Of a DNA stretch of 64,000 nucleotides, positions 57,423-64,000 are shown one piece after another. Within the stretch, counting starts at the first letter, position 1. Each line of letters opens with the position of its first letter. A program made the translations under genes and the position numbers. The stretch lies in contig NZ_WUUK01000003.1 of the NCBI RefSeq assembly GCF_009831115.1, positions 372,001 through 436,000 on the forward strand, in the 5' to 3' direction. This DNA is from Salinicoccus hispanicus. GTDB taxonomy: Bacteria > Bacillota > Bacilli > Staphylococcales > Salinicoccaceae. A model generated the notes under the pieces. It made no database searches, was not told the DNA's origin, and saw nothing but the letters and a program-made list of their open reading frames with translations.

Positions 57423-58042
57423 AACCGGATTTTGCCAAAGGCAACGGTCTCCTATCCGTCATCCTGCAGGATGACAGTACCGGTCAGGTGCTGATGAACG
57501 GCTTCATGAATGAAGCAGCCTACGAGAAGACCCTCGAAGACAAAGTCGTATGGTTCTATTCCCGCTCCAAGGAGCGGCTGTGGAAAAAGGGTGAAACAAG
57601 CGGCCATATACAGGTCGTCAAAAGTATGGCACTCGACTGTGACTCTGATGCACTGCTCATTCATGTCGATCCGAAAGGACCGACATGCCACCTTGGCACA
57701 CAGAGCTGCTTCGGCGATGCCTATTTCAACCTGCAGACGCTGGATAGGATTGTCGATCAGAAGGTGGATAATCCACAAGAAGGCTCCTACACCAGTTATC
57801 TCACAGAAGAAGGCATCGATAAGATTCTTAAGAAATGCGGTGAGGAAATGACCGAAGTTGTCATTGCCGCCAAAAACAATGATCATCAGGAGCTTGTAAA
57901 CGAAACAAGCGACCTTTTCTATCATATGCTCGTCCTGCTGAAACACCAGGGTGTTTCCCTGAAAGAAGTGGAAGACAACCTGGAAACTCGCCATGGACAG
58001 AATCTTTCATACAAGGTCCGTGGAGATATTGAAGAATGGTAG
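57419..58042 (+). CDS. hisI: Phosphoribosyl-AMP cyclohydrolase / phosphoribosyl-ATP pyrophosphatase HisIE
   Basis: 207 residues, a fusion. The HisI half (1-~110) has VWFYSRSKERLWKKGETSGH and DCDSDALLIHVDPKGPTCH with zinc ligands. The HisE half has KKCGEEMTEVVIAAKN and ETSDLFYHMLVLL, the MazG-like metal site. Last gene of the operon; histidinol phosphatase is the one pathway enzyme not encoded here. Confidence 0.97.
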   Translation: MKPDFAKGNGLLSVILQDDSTGQVLMNGFMNEAAYEKTLEDKVVWFYSRSKERLWKKGETSGHIQVVKSMALDCDSDALLIHVDPKGPTCHLGTQSCFGDAYFNLQTLDRIVDQKVDNPQEGSYTSYLTEEGIDKILKKCGEEMTEVVIAAKNNDHQELVNETSDLFYHMLVLLKHQGVSLKEVEDNLETRHGQNLSYKVRGDIEEW

Positions 58043-58048
58043 AACAGA

Positions 58049-58076
58049 TGGCTGGATAACATTCCAGCTTTTCTTT
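58049..58076 (+). terminator. Terminator of the his operon
   Basis: GCTGGA-TAACAT-TCCAGC followed by TTTTCTTTC, 8 bases past the hisIE stop. Confidence 0.65.
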
Positions 58077-58086
58077 CTGCTCACTA

Positions 58087-58143
58087 CCTTGCTTTACAAG
58101 TTATTAAATCTATCCTATACTATCACCAAGTTGTAAAACAAGG
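58087..58143 (+). promoter_or_regulatory. padR promoter flanked by a long inverted repeat
   Basis: TTTACA (58093-58098)-17-TATACT (58116-58121). CCTTGCTTTACAAGTT (58087-58102) and the complement of 58128-58143 agree at 14 of 16 positions; each arm contains a CTTG-N5-CAA(G/C) element. The arms bracket the promoter, a typical place for autorepression by PadR. Confidence 0.65.
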
Positions 58144-58153
58144 ATGTGATATT

Positions 58154-58501
58154 TTGAAGTCACAGATGCTAAAAGGCATTCTAGAAGGATGCATCTTAAA
58201 ACTGATCGAGAAAGAAACGCTTTACGGATATGACATCATTGTCCGTCTGAAAGAGTTCAACCTCAGCATGGTCAGCGAAGGCAGCATCTACCCTCTGCTG
58301 CACAAACTTCAGAAGGCTGGATACATTACTGGCAGGCGTGTCAAATCTGCAGAAGGCCCAATGAGAAAATACTACAAGATTACCGATGAAGGAAAAAACT
58401 ATCTCGATGAATTTCAGCTCCACTGGCGGGAACTGGACGGCGCAGTAAATCAGATCTTTGAGGAGGAATATGATGATAACCCCGCTCAAAAGAGAATATG
58501 A
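58154..58501 (+). CDS. PadR-family transcriptional regulator
   Basis: 115 residues from a TTG start (M-KSQMLKGILEGC), 7 bases after AAGGATG; an ATG four codons later is an alternative. Winged helix (GILEGCILKLIEKETLYGYD, SEGSIYPLLHKLQKAGYI) plus a short C-terminal helix. Usually a repressor of the following membrane gene; its end overlaps that gene by 29 bases. Confidence 0.9.
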   Translation: MKSQMLKGILEGCILKLIEKETLYGYDIIVRLKEFNLSMVSEGSIYPLLHKLQKAGYITGRRVKSAEGPMRKYYKITDEGKNYLDEFQLHWRELDGAVNQIFEEEYDDNPAQKRI

Positions 58502-59309
58502 CCATATGCTATCAACCTTGGATGAAGCAGACAGACTCCATTTCCAGGAGCTCGAAGGTGTACTTGATGCACATTATGTAGATGAAGAAGAAAAATGGGA
58601 TATCCTCCATGAAATGATGACGCACTTCTATGAAACCGAGAATATCTCCTTCAAAGAAATGTTCGGAAATGATCCAAAATCCTATGCACTCGATCTGGCT
58701 ACAAATACAGACAGATCTTCTGTGGGTTTTTGGCGTGACTATCGTCTGATGATTGGCTATTACGTATTCATATACTTTCTATGCGTCATCATCATCGGTC
58801 GCCTGGCTCTCTCATGGTTCATGATCGTCGTGCCTTTCCTGGTCCTCATCATGGTCCCTCTGATGAATAGAGGTATAAAGCAGCAGGCTTTCAGGGGCCC
58901 CGCAAAACAGACACTGACCACCATTCTTTTCATTCTGCTGTTCGGAGTCACAAAAATTTTCATCATATTTTCATTCCATGAACGGTTCGAGCAATTTTTC
59001 CTATTCAACTATGAAGGCAGCATATTCAATATTCTCAGAGTGATGATCATGCTCGCAGTCATCTTTATCGGCATCAGAATCTTCCAGTTGTCAAAAGGTC
59101 TATTTCATAAAGTATTCGCCAGTGTCATCATACTGTATGCAATAAACTCCACCCTGCAAACCTTCGAGATAGCATGGCCAGGAAGCGCAATCTTTAATGA
59201 GGTCATCGACATCGCAACTATATTGACGGTCATTGCATTTTTCATCCACAATATTAAAATTGAAAATAGATTTTGGAATCCAAAATCTACCGGCAAGACT
59301 GTAAAGTAA
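58473..59309 (+). CDS. Multi-pass membrane protein of a PadR-linked operon
   Basis: 278 residues from the ATG 6 bases after GAGGAGG. A helical acidic N-terminal domain (~90 residues, LDEADRLHFQELEGVLDAHY) resembles the HAAS-type domains found beside PadR regulators. About six membrane helices follow (YYVFIYFLCVIIIGRLAL, WFMIVVPFLVLIMVPLM and others). Function unknown; such proteins often tune envelope-stress or transport functions. Confidence 0.7.
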   Translation: MITPLKREYDHMLSTLDEADRLHFQELEGVLDAHYVDEEEKWDILHEMMTHFYETENISFKEMFGNDPKSYALDLATNTDRSSVGFWRDYRLMIGYYVFIYFLCVIIIGRLALSWFMIVVPFLVLIMVPLMNRGIKQQAFRGPAKQTLTTILFILLFGVTKIFIIFSFHERFEQFFLFNYEGSIFNILRVMIMLAVIFIGIRIFQLSKGLFHKVFASVIILYAINSTLQTFEIAWPGSAIFNEVIDIATILTVIAFFIHNIKIENRFWNPKSTGKTVK

Positions 59310-59339
59310 ATGTTGGATATGAAGTAATTTAACCATAAT

Positions 59340-59396
59340 ATAAAAGAGCGCACCTCCCAGTGATATGTAATCATCGGGAAGTTCGCTCTTTTATTT
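59340..59396. terminator. Bidirectional terminator between the PadR-linked gene and citM
   Basis: AAAAGAGCG/CGCTCTTTT stem with a 33-nt loop that can pair further (CCTCCC/GGGAAG partly). A run on one side and T run on the other. Confidence 0.75.
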
Positions 59397-59410
59397 TCTA
59401 TAACCAGATT

Positions 59411-60721
59411 TTAAATAATACCCATTAGGAATGCAGCACCCATCGCTATCAGGCTGAATCCCCACACCCAGAAGAAGGCGTATCGGATGTAGCGGCCCAT
59501 CTCTATCCCCGCAAGACCTACAGCGAGCCATAGTGCTGGTGAGAATGGACTGATGAATGTGCCGATGACATTTCCGATCATTATTGCATACGCGGCACGG
59601 ATACTGTCTACACCATAACTTGTAACAATCTGCTCCACCACCGGAAGCAGTGCAAAGTAATAGGCATCCGTATTCAGAAATATTTCCATCGGTGCACCGA
59701 AGAACCCGACAATATAGTGGAGATAAGGCACCATGAAGGCCGGCAGTATATATATGATATCTTCTGCCAGTGAGTCCAGCATTCCGGTATTGCTGAGTAT
59801 ACCCAGGAAAGAGCCGGCTGCCAATATGATGGCTGCCATCATCAAGGCATTGGGCGCATGTGCTTTGATGCGCTTCATCTGCAGATCAGTACTTCTGAAG
59901 TTGAGTGGCAAGGCGATGCTGACTGCAAGCATGAACACCATGCCGGCTGGAAGCACACCCCACATTAGAAAACCGACGACTACAAGTGTCAGCAGGAAGT
60001 TGAGCCAAAGCAGCCCAGGACGTTTCAACTCTTCTGACTCGTCATCCTGAGAGACACCTATTCCGAAACTCTCCACGTTCTCTGGATTGGTCAACAGTCC
60101 TTTGCGTTTTATCCGCATCTTCTCCAAATAGCCAAGCAATGCCCCGACCAGAATCAAGGATATTATCAGAACGCCCTGCAAGGGAATGAGCGGTTGCCAT
60201 AGTTCAGATGCATCCACCCCGAGAACCGCTGCTGTACGTCCGAGCGGACCACCCCAAGGCACCATATTTATGATACTTGCACTCAGTCCGATCAGCATGA
60301 CAAGAAGATAGGGGCTCATATTCAGTTTCCTATAGAGTGGCAACAGTGCCGGTATTGTAATCAGAAATGTAGATGCTCCGGAGCCATCCAGATGTGCCAC
60401 AACTCCGATGACCACAGTAGCCATCGCCACAAGAATGACATTCCCCCCAGAAAGCTTCACCATGCGGTCGATCAACGGGTTGAACAATCCTACATCCTGC
60501 ATGATTCCAAAAAATAGAATTGCAAATATGAACATGATGACAACGGATAATACAGAACTGATGCCATCATTGAAGAATTCACTGATCTCCCCGAACCCAA
60601 ATCCAGCGATCAGTGCTCCGATGAATGGCACAATCACCAATGCAACAATCGGATTCAGCTTCTGTGTAATCAGAAGAACGACAATCGTCGAGATGACAAA
60701 TAAACCAACTATACTGAGCAT
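59411..60721 (-). CDS. CitM/CitH-type metal-citrate:proton symporter (CitMHS family)
   Basis: 436 residues from ATG (MLSIVGLFVISTIVVLL), 7 bases after AAGGAG. About 11 membrane helices in two inverted halves with a polar central loop (~200-225). HLDGSGASTFLITIPALLPLY and MVPWGGPLGRTAAVLG match the CitMHS signature loops. It imports citrate with Mg or Ca; other tricarboxylates cannot be excluded. Confidence 0.85.
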   Translation of the reverse strand: MLSIVGLFVISTIVVLLITQKLNPIVALVIVPFIGALIAGFGFGEISEFFNDGISSVLSVVIMFIFAILFFGIMQDVGLFNPLIDRMVKLSGGNVILVAMATVVIGVVAHLDGSGASTFLITIPALLPLYRKLNMSPYLLVMLIGLSASIINMVPWGGPLGRTAAVLGVDASELWQPLIPLQGVLIISLILVGALLGYLEKMRIKRKGLLTNPENVESFGIGVSQDDESEELKRPGLLWLNFLLTLVVVGFLMWGVLPAGMVFMLAVSIALPLNFRSTDLQMKRIKAHAPNALMMAAIILAAGSFLGILSNTGMLDSLAEDIIYILPAFMVPYLHYIVGFFGAPMEIFLNTDAYYFALLPVVEQIVTSYGVDSIRAAYAIMIGNVIGTFISPFSPALWLAVGLAGIEMGRYIRYAFFWVWGFSLIAMGAAFLMGII

Positions 60722-61087
60722 AACCTTACTCCTTCGTGCGTTATTCCCCTTGATGATCAAAACGACTGATCCATTTACTATAAATCGCCGTATATGTAGT
60801 AAGCGTTCACAATATTGCTTGGAATATCCCCTTCATTCCTTGAATGTTCAATTATATTCCAAATGAATATCAAATCCAATAGATAGGAATATAAATTATT
60901 TATATTTTTTAAAAATTTTAACTTTTAGTGGAGGTCTGCAAATTTCATGGTGCTTTGAACTCTCAATTCCATGACTTTTGATGCAGGTGATCTACTGCAG
61001 TCTTGTCTTCTTTAGTACATTCTAGACCTGACTCTATTCCTTACTTTTGCCATCGTATATAATTTGACCTATCGAGGAGGAAATAAA
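60722..61087. other. 366-base intergenic region between citM and the PepSY gene
   Basis: AT-rich control region of two divergent genes. On the minus strand TGTGAACGCTTACT (60798-60811) matches cre at 12 of 14 positions, fitting catabolite control of citrate uptake. On the plus strand TATAAT (61058-61063) is the likely PepSY-gene -10, without a clear -35. No small gene or RNA is apparent. Confidence 0.55.
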
Positions 61088-62455
61088 TTGAAAAAATCGC
61101 ACAGGAAGCGTTATGCGGCCATTTGGCGATGGCATTTTTATGCAGGGATCATCATTACACCAATACTGCTTATTCTAGCTTTTACCGGCGCAGTCTATCT
61201 CTTCAAATATGATATAGAAGCCGCCCTATATAAAGACTACTATCAAGTTGAAGCAGTGGGAGATCCCCTTACGCCTGAAGAGCAGGTGGATATCGCCCAG
61301 AATGAAATAGATGGCAGTGTCACCCGCTACCGCCCGGGAGAAGGTCCAGAGCGTTCCGCAGAGGTTGCAATCACAACAGAAGATGGGACATCCTACACAG
61401 TCTTCGTCGATCCGTATGATGGCACAGCACTGGGTGTCTTGAATGATGACAGGCGTGTCATGGATATCATTGAAAAGGTCCATGGTGAACTCATGGCAGG
61501 CACAGTCGGTGATAGGCTTGTGGAACTTGTCGCCTGCTGGACAATCATCATGATCATTACAGGAATCTATCTCTGGTTCCCAAGAAAGGCCAAGGATTTC
61601 CGAGGTATACTGATTCCCCGACTGAAACAGGGAACAAAGATATTGATACGCGATCTGCATGCCGTGACCGGTTTCTGGTGGTCAGGCGGGTTGATATTCT
61701 TCCTCCTGACGGGCTTGCTCTGGACCGGATTCTGGGGAAACGGTGTACAGAACATCACGACCATGAGCGGGGCTGGCTATCCACCATCCATCTGGATAGG
61801 CCCCGCTCCGGAATCCGACGTTAAAACCGAAGAAGTGGCAGATGTCTCCTGGGCAGCAGAAAACCTGCCCGCACCAACATCAGAAATACTGTCCGGACGC
61901 CTTCCTGTTTCAATCAACGATGTTGTCAACAGAGCTCAGGAAATTGAAGTTCACCCAACATACGATGTCTTCTATCCAGCAAGTGAAGAAGGTGTATTCA
62001 CCTTGTCCACCTTCCCGGATCAGGCACAGGATGAGGCGACCGTCCATATCGACCAGTACAGTGGCATTACACTTGCAGACTACCGTTTTGTGGACTACGG
62101 CATTCTCGGAAAAATAATGGCTCTTGGGATCACCATCCATAAAGGACTACAGTTTGGACTGATCAACCAGCTGTTCGGTCTCGCCATCTGCCTGGGACTC
62201 ATCGCCATGATCATCACCGGGTTCTGGATGTGGCTGAGAAGGAAACCGAAGGACAGTACAGGTGCACCTGCATCCGACAGGCTGATCAACCATAAAGTGC
62301 CGTTCTTTATCCTGATTGTTCTGTCCCTGATCTTCCCGCTTGTCGGCCTTTCCTTGATTGCAGTGTTCCTGATCGACCTGCTCATTTTGCAGAGAATTCC
62401 AAAGGTCAGGAAATGGCTGAATGTCAAAGAAAATCGGAGGTCCGATGATGTATAG
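61088..62455 (+). CDS. PepSY-domain membrane protein
   Basis: 455 residues from a TTG start (M-KKSHRKRYAAIWRWHFYAG), 7 bases after GAGGAGG. Four or more membrane helices: ITPILLILAFTGAVYLF, VACWTIIMIITGIYLWFP, TGFWWSGGLIFFLLTGLLWT, and C-terminal LFGLAICLGLIAMIITGFWM and FILIVLSLIFPLVGLSLI. PepSY-like extracellular regions follow the first helix. This family (PepSY-associated TM) is linked to iron-chelate reduction or metal handling in some bacteria; role here inferred. It overlaps the lipoprotein gene by 8 bases. Confidence 0.85.
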   Translation: MKKSHRKRYAAIWRWHFYAGIIITPILLILAFTGAVYLFKYDIEAALYKDYYQVEAVGDPLTPEEQVDIAQNEIDGSVTRYRPGEGPERSAEVAITTEDGTSYTVFVDPYDGTALGVLNDDRRVMDIIEKVHGELMAGTVGDRLVELVACWTIIMIITGIYLWFPRKAKDFRGILIPRLKQGTKILIRDLHAVTGFWWSGGLIFFLLTGLLWTGFWGNGVQNITTMSGAGYPPSIWIGPAPESDVKTEEVADVSWAAENLPAPTSEILSGRLPVSINDVVNRAQEIEVHPTYDVFYPASEEGVFTLSTFPDQAQDEATVHIDQYSGITLADYRFVDYGILGKIMALGITIHKGLQFGLINQLFGLAICLGLIAMIITGFWMWLRRKPKDSTGAPASDRLINHKVPFFILIVLSLIFPLVGLSLIAVFLIDLLILQRIPKVRKWLNVKENRRSDDV

Positions 62456-62912
62456 GCTATTGATCTTAATATTGGCCGCGACCCTCCTTTCCGCCTGTGG
62501 CAGTATAGACAGTGAGACGCATGGTATATATACAGAGATTCCTGACATCTCGATTATTATGGATACTCAAGGGATTTCTGACGTCAAAGAAGCACAGCCA
62601 CTCTTCATTGAAGTCAGTGAAAATGACACATTGGTCGATGACGCAGAAATCAGCTTGGAAGTATGGCGTGCCGTTGAAGAGATTTCGGCATCTGAAGTTT
62701 ACACTGTTTCCCAAAGGGACGACGGTTTATATGAAGCAAACGTCGATATCGATGTTCCAGGTCTATATTTTGCCAAAGCCATTGTTTCAGCAGGCAATGT
62801 AGAAGCGACGCCTTTGCAGTACTTTATAGTCGGACAGCTCAATCCGCAGGAACATGAGCTGCTCAATGAAATTCTCCCTGGTGATAATGAACATACAGGC
62901 GGCCACCATTAG
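62448..62912 (+). CDS. YtkA-like lipoprotein
   Basis: 154 residues from the ATG 7 bases after GGAGG. Signal peptide MYRLLILILAATLLSAC with lipobox LSAC, cysteine at residue 17, then an immunoglobulin-like YtkA/FixH-type domain (EAQPLFIEVSENDTLVDDAEI, DDGLYEANVDIDVPGLYFAKA) and a His-rich end (EHTGGHH). The terminal histidines could bind metal. Co-transcribed with the PepSY gene. Confidence 0.8.
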   Translation: MYRLLILILAATLLSACGSIDSETHGIYTEIPDISIIMDTQGISDVKEAQPLFIEVSENDTLVDDAEISLEVWRAVEEISASEVYTVSQRDDGLYEANVDIDVPGLYFAKAIVSAGNVEATPLQYFIVGQLNPQEHELLNEILPGDNEHTGGHH

Positions 62913-62932
62913 TGAAGTTTTCCAAAGAAATT

Positions 62933-62980
62933 AAAATGGTTTTTCACCCTTCCGCAAAGAAGAGTGAAAAACCATTTTTT
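62933..62980. terminator. Bidirectional terminator after the lipoprotein gene
   Basis: AAAATGGTTTTTCAC/GTGAAAAACCATTTT, 15-bp perfect stem with a 16-nt loop and TT after it; A-rich start serves the opposite racemase gene. Confidence 0.88.
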
Positions 62981-63671
62981 ATTCTGTTAGAGCCGTATTT
63001 ACTGCCTCGACTGCATGGATATATGCAGTATCAAAGAGTGGCACGGTTGAATCTTCAGGTTTAATCAACAGGCCGATTTCAGTACATCCGAGTATGATTC
63101 CTTCGGCACCGGCTTCGATCAGATTTTCAATCACCTGCCTATAATATTCTCTGGATGGCTGCAAAATTTTTCCCATGCACAGTTCTTCAAATATGATCTC
63201 GTTGATGACTCCACGCTCTTTTTCCGGAGGTATGATTACATTGATATCATTTGATGCAAGTCGCTGTTTGTAGAAATCCTGTTCCATGGTATAGCGCGTT
63301 CCAAGCAGACCCACTGATGTCATTCTTTGGGCTTTGATCTGTGTCGCCGTAGTATCTGCAATATGGAGCACAGGAATATCTATTCTCGATTCGATATCAT
63401 CTATGACCTTATGCATCGTATTGGTGCAGATGACAATAAATTCGGCACCACCCCGCTCAAGAGACTCTGCTGCATCTGCCAGTATTTGGCCCGCCTTTTG
63501 CCATTCACCAGCTGCCTGGCATCGCTCAATCTCTTCGAAGTCCACACTATAAAGTAGACTTCTGGCTGAATGCAGACCACCCAGACGATCCCTGACTTCC
63601 TCATTGATAAGTCGATAATATTCTGCAGACGATTCCCAGCTCATTCCACCAATCAGACCGATTACTTTCAT
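62979..63671 (-). CDS. Aspartate/glutamate racemase family protein
   Basis: 230 residues from ATG 6 bases after GGAGG. Start [20 protein letters not shown]; the two catalytic cysteines are in VICTNTMHK (near 82) and [10 protein letters not shown] (near 194). It is of the broad YgeA-type amino-acid racemase group; substrate is not clear. A lone gene convergent with the lipoprotein gene. Confidence 0.9.
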   Translation of the reverse strand: MKVIGLIGGMSWESSAEYYRLINEEVRDRLGGLHSARSLLYSVDFEEIERCQAAGEWQKAGQILADAAESLERGGAEFIVICTNTMHKVIDDIESRIDIPVLHIADTTATQIKAQRMTSVGLLGTRYTMEQDFYKQRLASNDINVIIPPEKERGVINEIIFEELCMGKILQPSREYYRQVIENLIEAGAEGIILGCTEIGLLIKPEDSTVPLFDTAYIHAVEAVNTALTE

Positions 63672-63731
63672 CACTTACCTCCATGAATAATTATTATATC
63701 GAAGCCGATACTTGCTGTTGCTGCTTTGCCA

Positions 63732-64000
63732 TTACTCAATCTTACGCTTTGCTTCCTCATATACCTCGTCCGGAAATTCATAGAGTCTGAGCAGTTCGAT
63801 GGCGTTTGATGTGGAAGCAACGCCTTTTCGCAGTTTGTAGTCGAAGTAGATGTCATCACCTTCCAGATGCTCTCTGAAGTGGTAGAATACATATTTATCT
63901 TTCAGCAGATCAGTCAGTTCCATGTCATGGGTGGCCGCAATAACGAAGACATTCCCTCTTCTATTCAAGTAGCGCAGTACCGTCTCGGCTGCAGCGACTC
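63732..64000 (-). CDS. MutS-family ATPase, 3' end only
   Basis: About 89 C-terminal residues; the frame is open to the window edge. VAAAETVLRYLNRRGNVFVIAATHD matches the signature/D-loop and switch region of MutS ATPase domains, split by position, and the tail (LRKGVASTSNAIELLRLYEFPDEVYEEA) is that of non-MutS1 paralogues. Whether it is MutS2 or a smaller MutS-like protein needs the rest of the gene. Confidence 0.8.
   Translation of the reverse strand, partial: VAAAETVLRYLNRRGNVFVIAATHDMELTDLLKDKYVFYHFREHLEGDDIYFDYKLRKGVASTSNAIELLRLYEFPDEVYEEAKRKIE

Noticed and set aside
1-64000. CRISPR arrays, tRNA or rRNA genes
   Set aside because: No regularly spaced repeats, cloverleaf-type sequences or rRNA stretches were seen; the window is almost fully protein-coding.

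Overview
The window looks like the chromosome of a Staphylococcaceae member of roughly balanced G+C, most likely a Salinicoccus-like organism. The gene order tuf-fusA-rpsG-rpsL-rpoC-rpoB-rsmC-like-rplL-rplJ-rplA-rplK-nusG-secE-rpmG-sigH-yacP-rlmB-mrnC-cysS-cysE-gltX-yacL-radA, and the order clpC-mcsB-mcsA-ctsR next to nupC, match what I remember of the Staphylococcus aureus chromosome. An M20 amidohydrolase also lies beyond tuf there. The ispD-ispF pair and the base composition point away from S. aureus itself. The genus assignment is inference from synteny and composition only.

Region 1 (1-26.7 kb, almost all minus strand) is informational core. It holds the 3' end of an amidohydrolase, the str operon (rpsL, rpsG, fusA, tuf), rpoBC, a ribosomal-RNA-methyltransferase-like gene, rplJL behind an L10-type leader with an attenuator, rplKA, nusG, secE, rpmG and sigH. 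Next comes a cysES-mrnC-rlmB-yacP operon under a cysteine T-box, then gltX-ispF-ispD-yacL-radA. There is no L7Ae-like gene between rpoC and rpsL; a terminator and a near-consensus promoter sit there instead.

Region 2 (26.7-40.6 kb) is a catabolic block inserted between radA and clpC, which are adjacent in S. aureus. It has a glucitol-type PTS operon (gutM-srlA-srlE-srlB plus a SAF-domain dehydrogenase-like gene). A galactitol-type PTS operon follows (EIIA, EIIC, EIIB, a PH-like membrane protein, a zinc alcohol dehydrogenase, an SDR, a degenerate SDR and a degenerate EIIB). Divergent from it is an acetoin-dehydrogenase-like E1alpha-E1beta-E2 operon without E3, then a SorC-family regulator. The glucitol and acetoin-type operons share a nearly identical dyad-plus-Shine-Dalgarno leader (GTTCT-N5-AGAAC-N2-ATGTAAA), and both PTS promoters carry cre-like sites. 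This is the best candidate here for an undescribed metabolic and regulatory unit.

Region 3 (40.6-46.5 kb) is the CtsR-controlled ctsR-mcsA-mcsB-clpC stress operon and divergent nupC with a cre site.

Region 4 (46.6-49.8 kb) is a metal cassette: a Crp/Fnr-family regulator, a P1B-type ATPase with a CPG motif, and a separate HMA-domain protein. FNR-like boxes sit at -41.5 of both predicted divergent promoters.

Region 5 (49.9-58.1 kb) is a metallophosphoesterase, a YerC/TrpR-family repressor, and the divergent hisZGDCBHAFIE operon with two matching dyads in the shared control region.

Region 6 (58.1-64 kb) has a PadR regulator with a membrane protein, a CitM-type citrate transporter, a PepSY membrane protein with a YtkA-like lipoprotein, an aspartate/glutamate racemase, and the 3' end of a MutS-family ATPase gene. 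No transposase, integrase, CRISPR array, tRNA or rRNA gene was seen.
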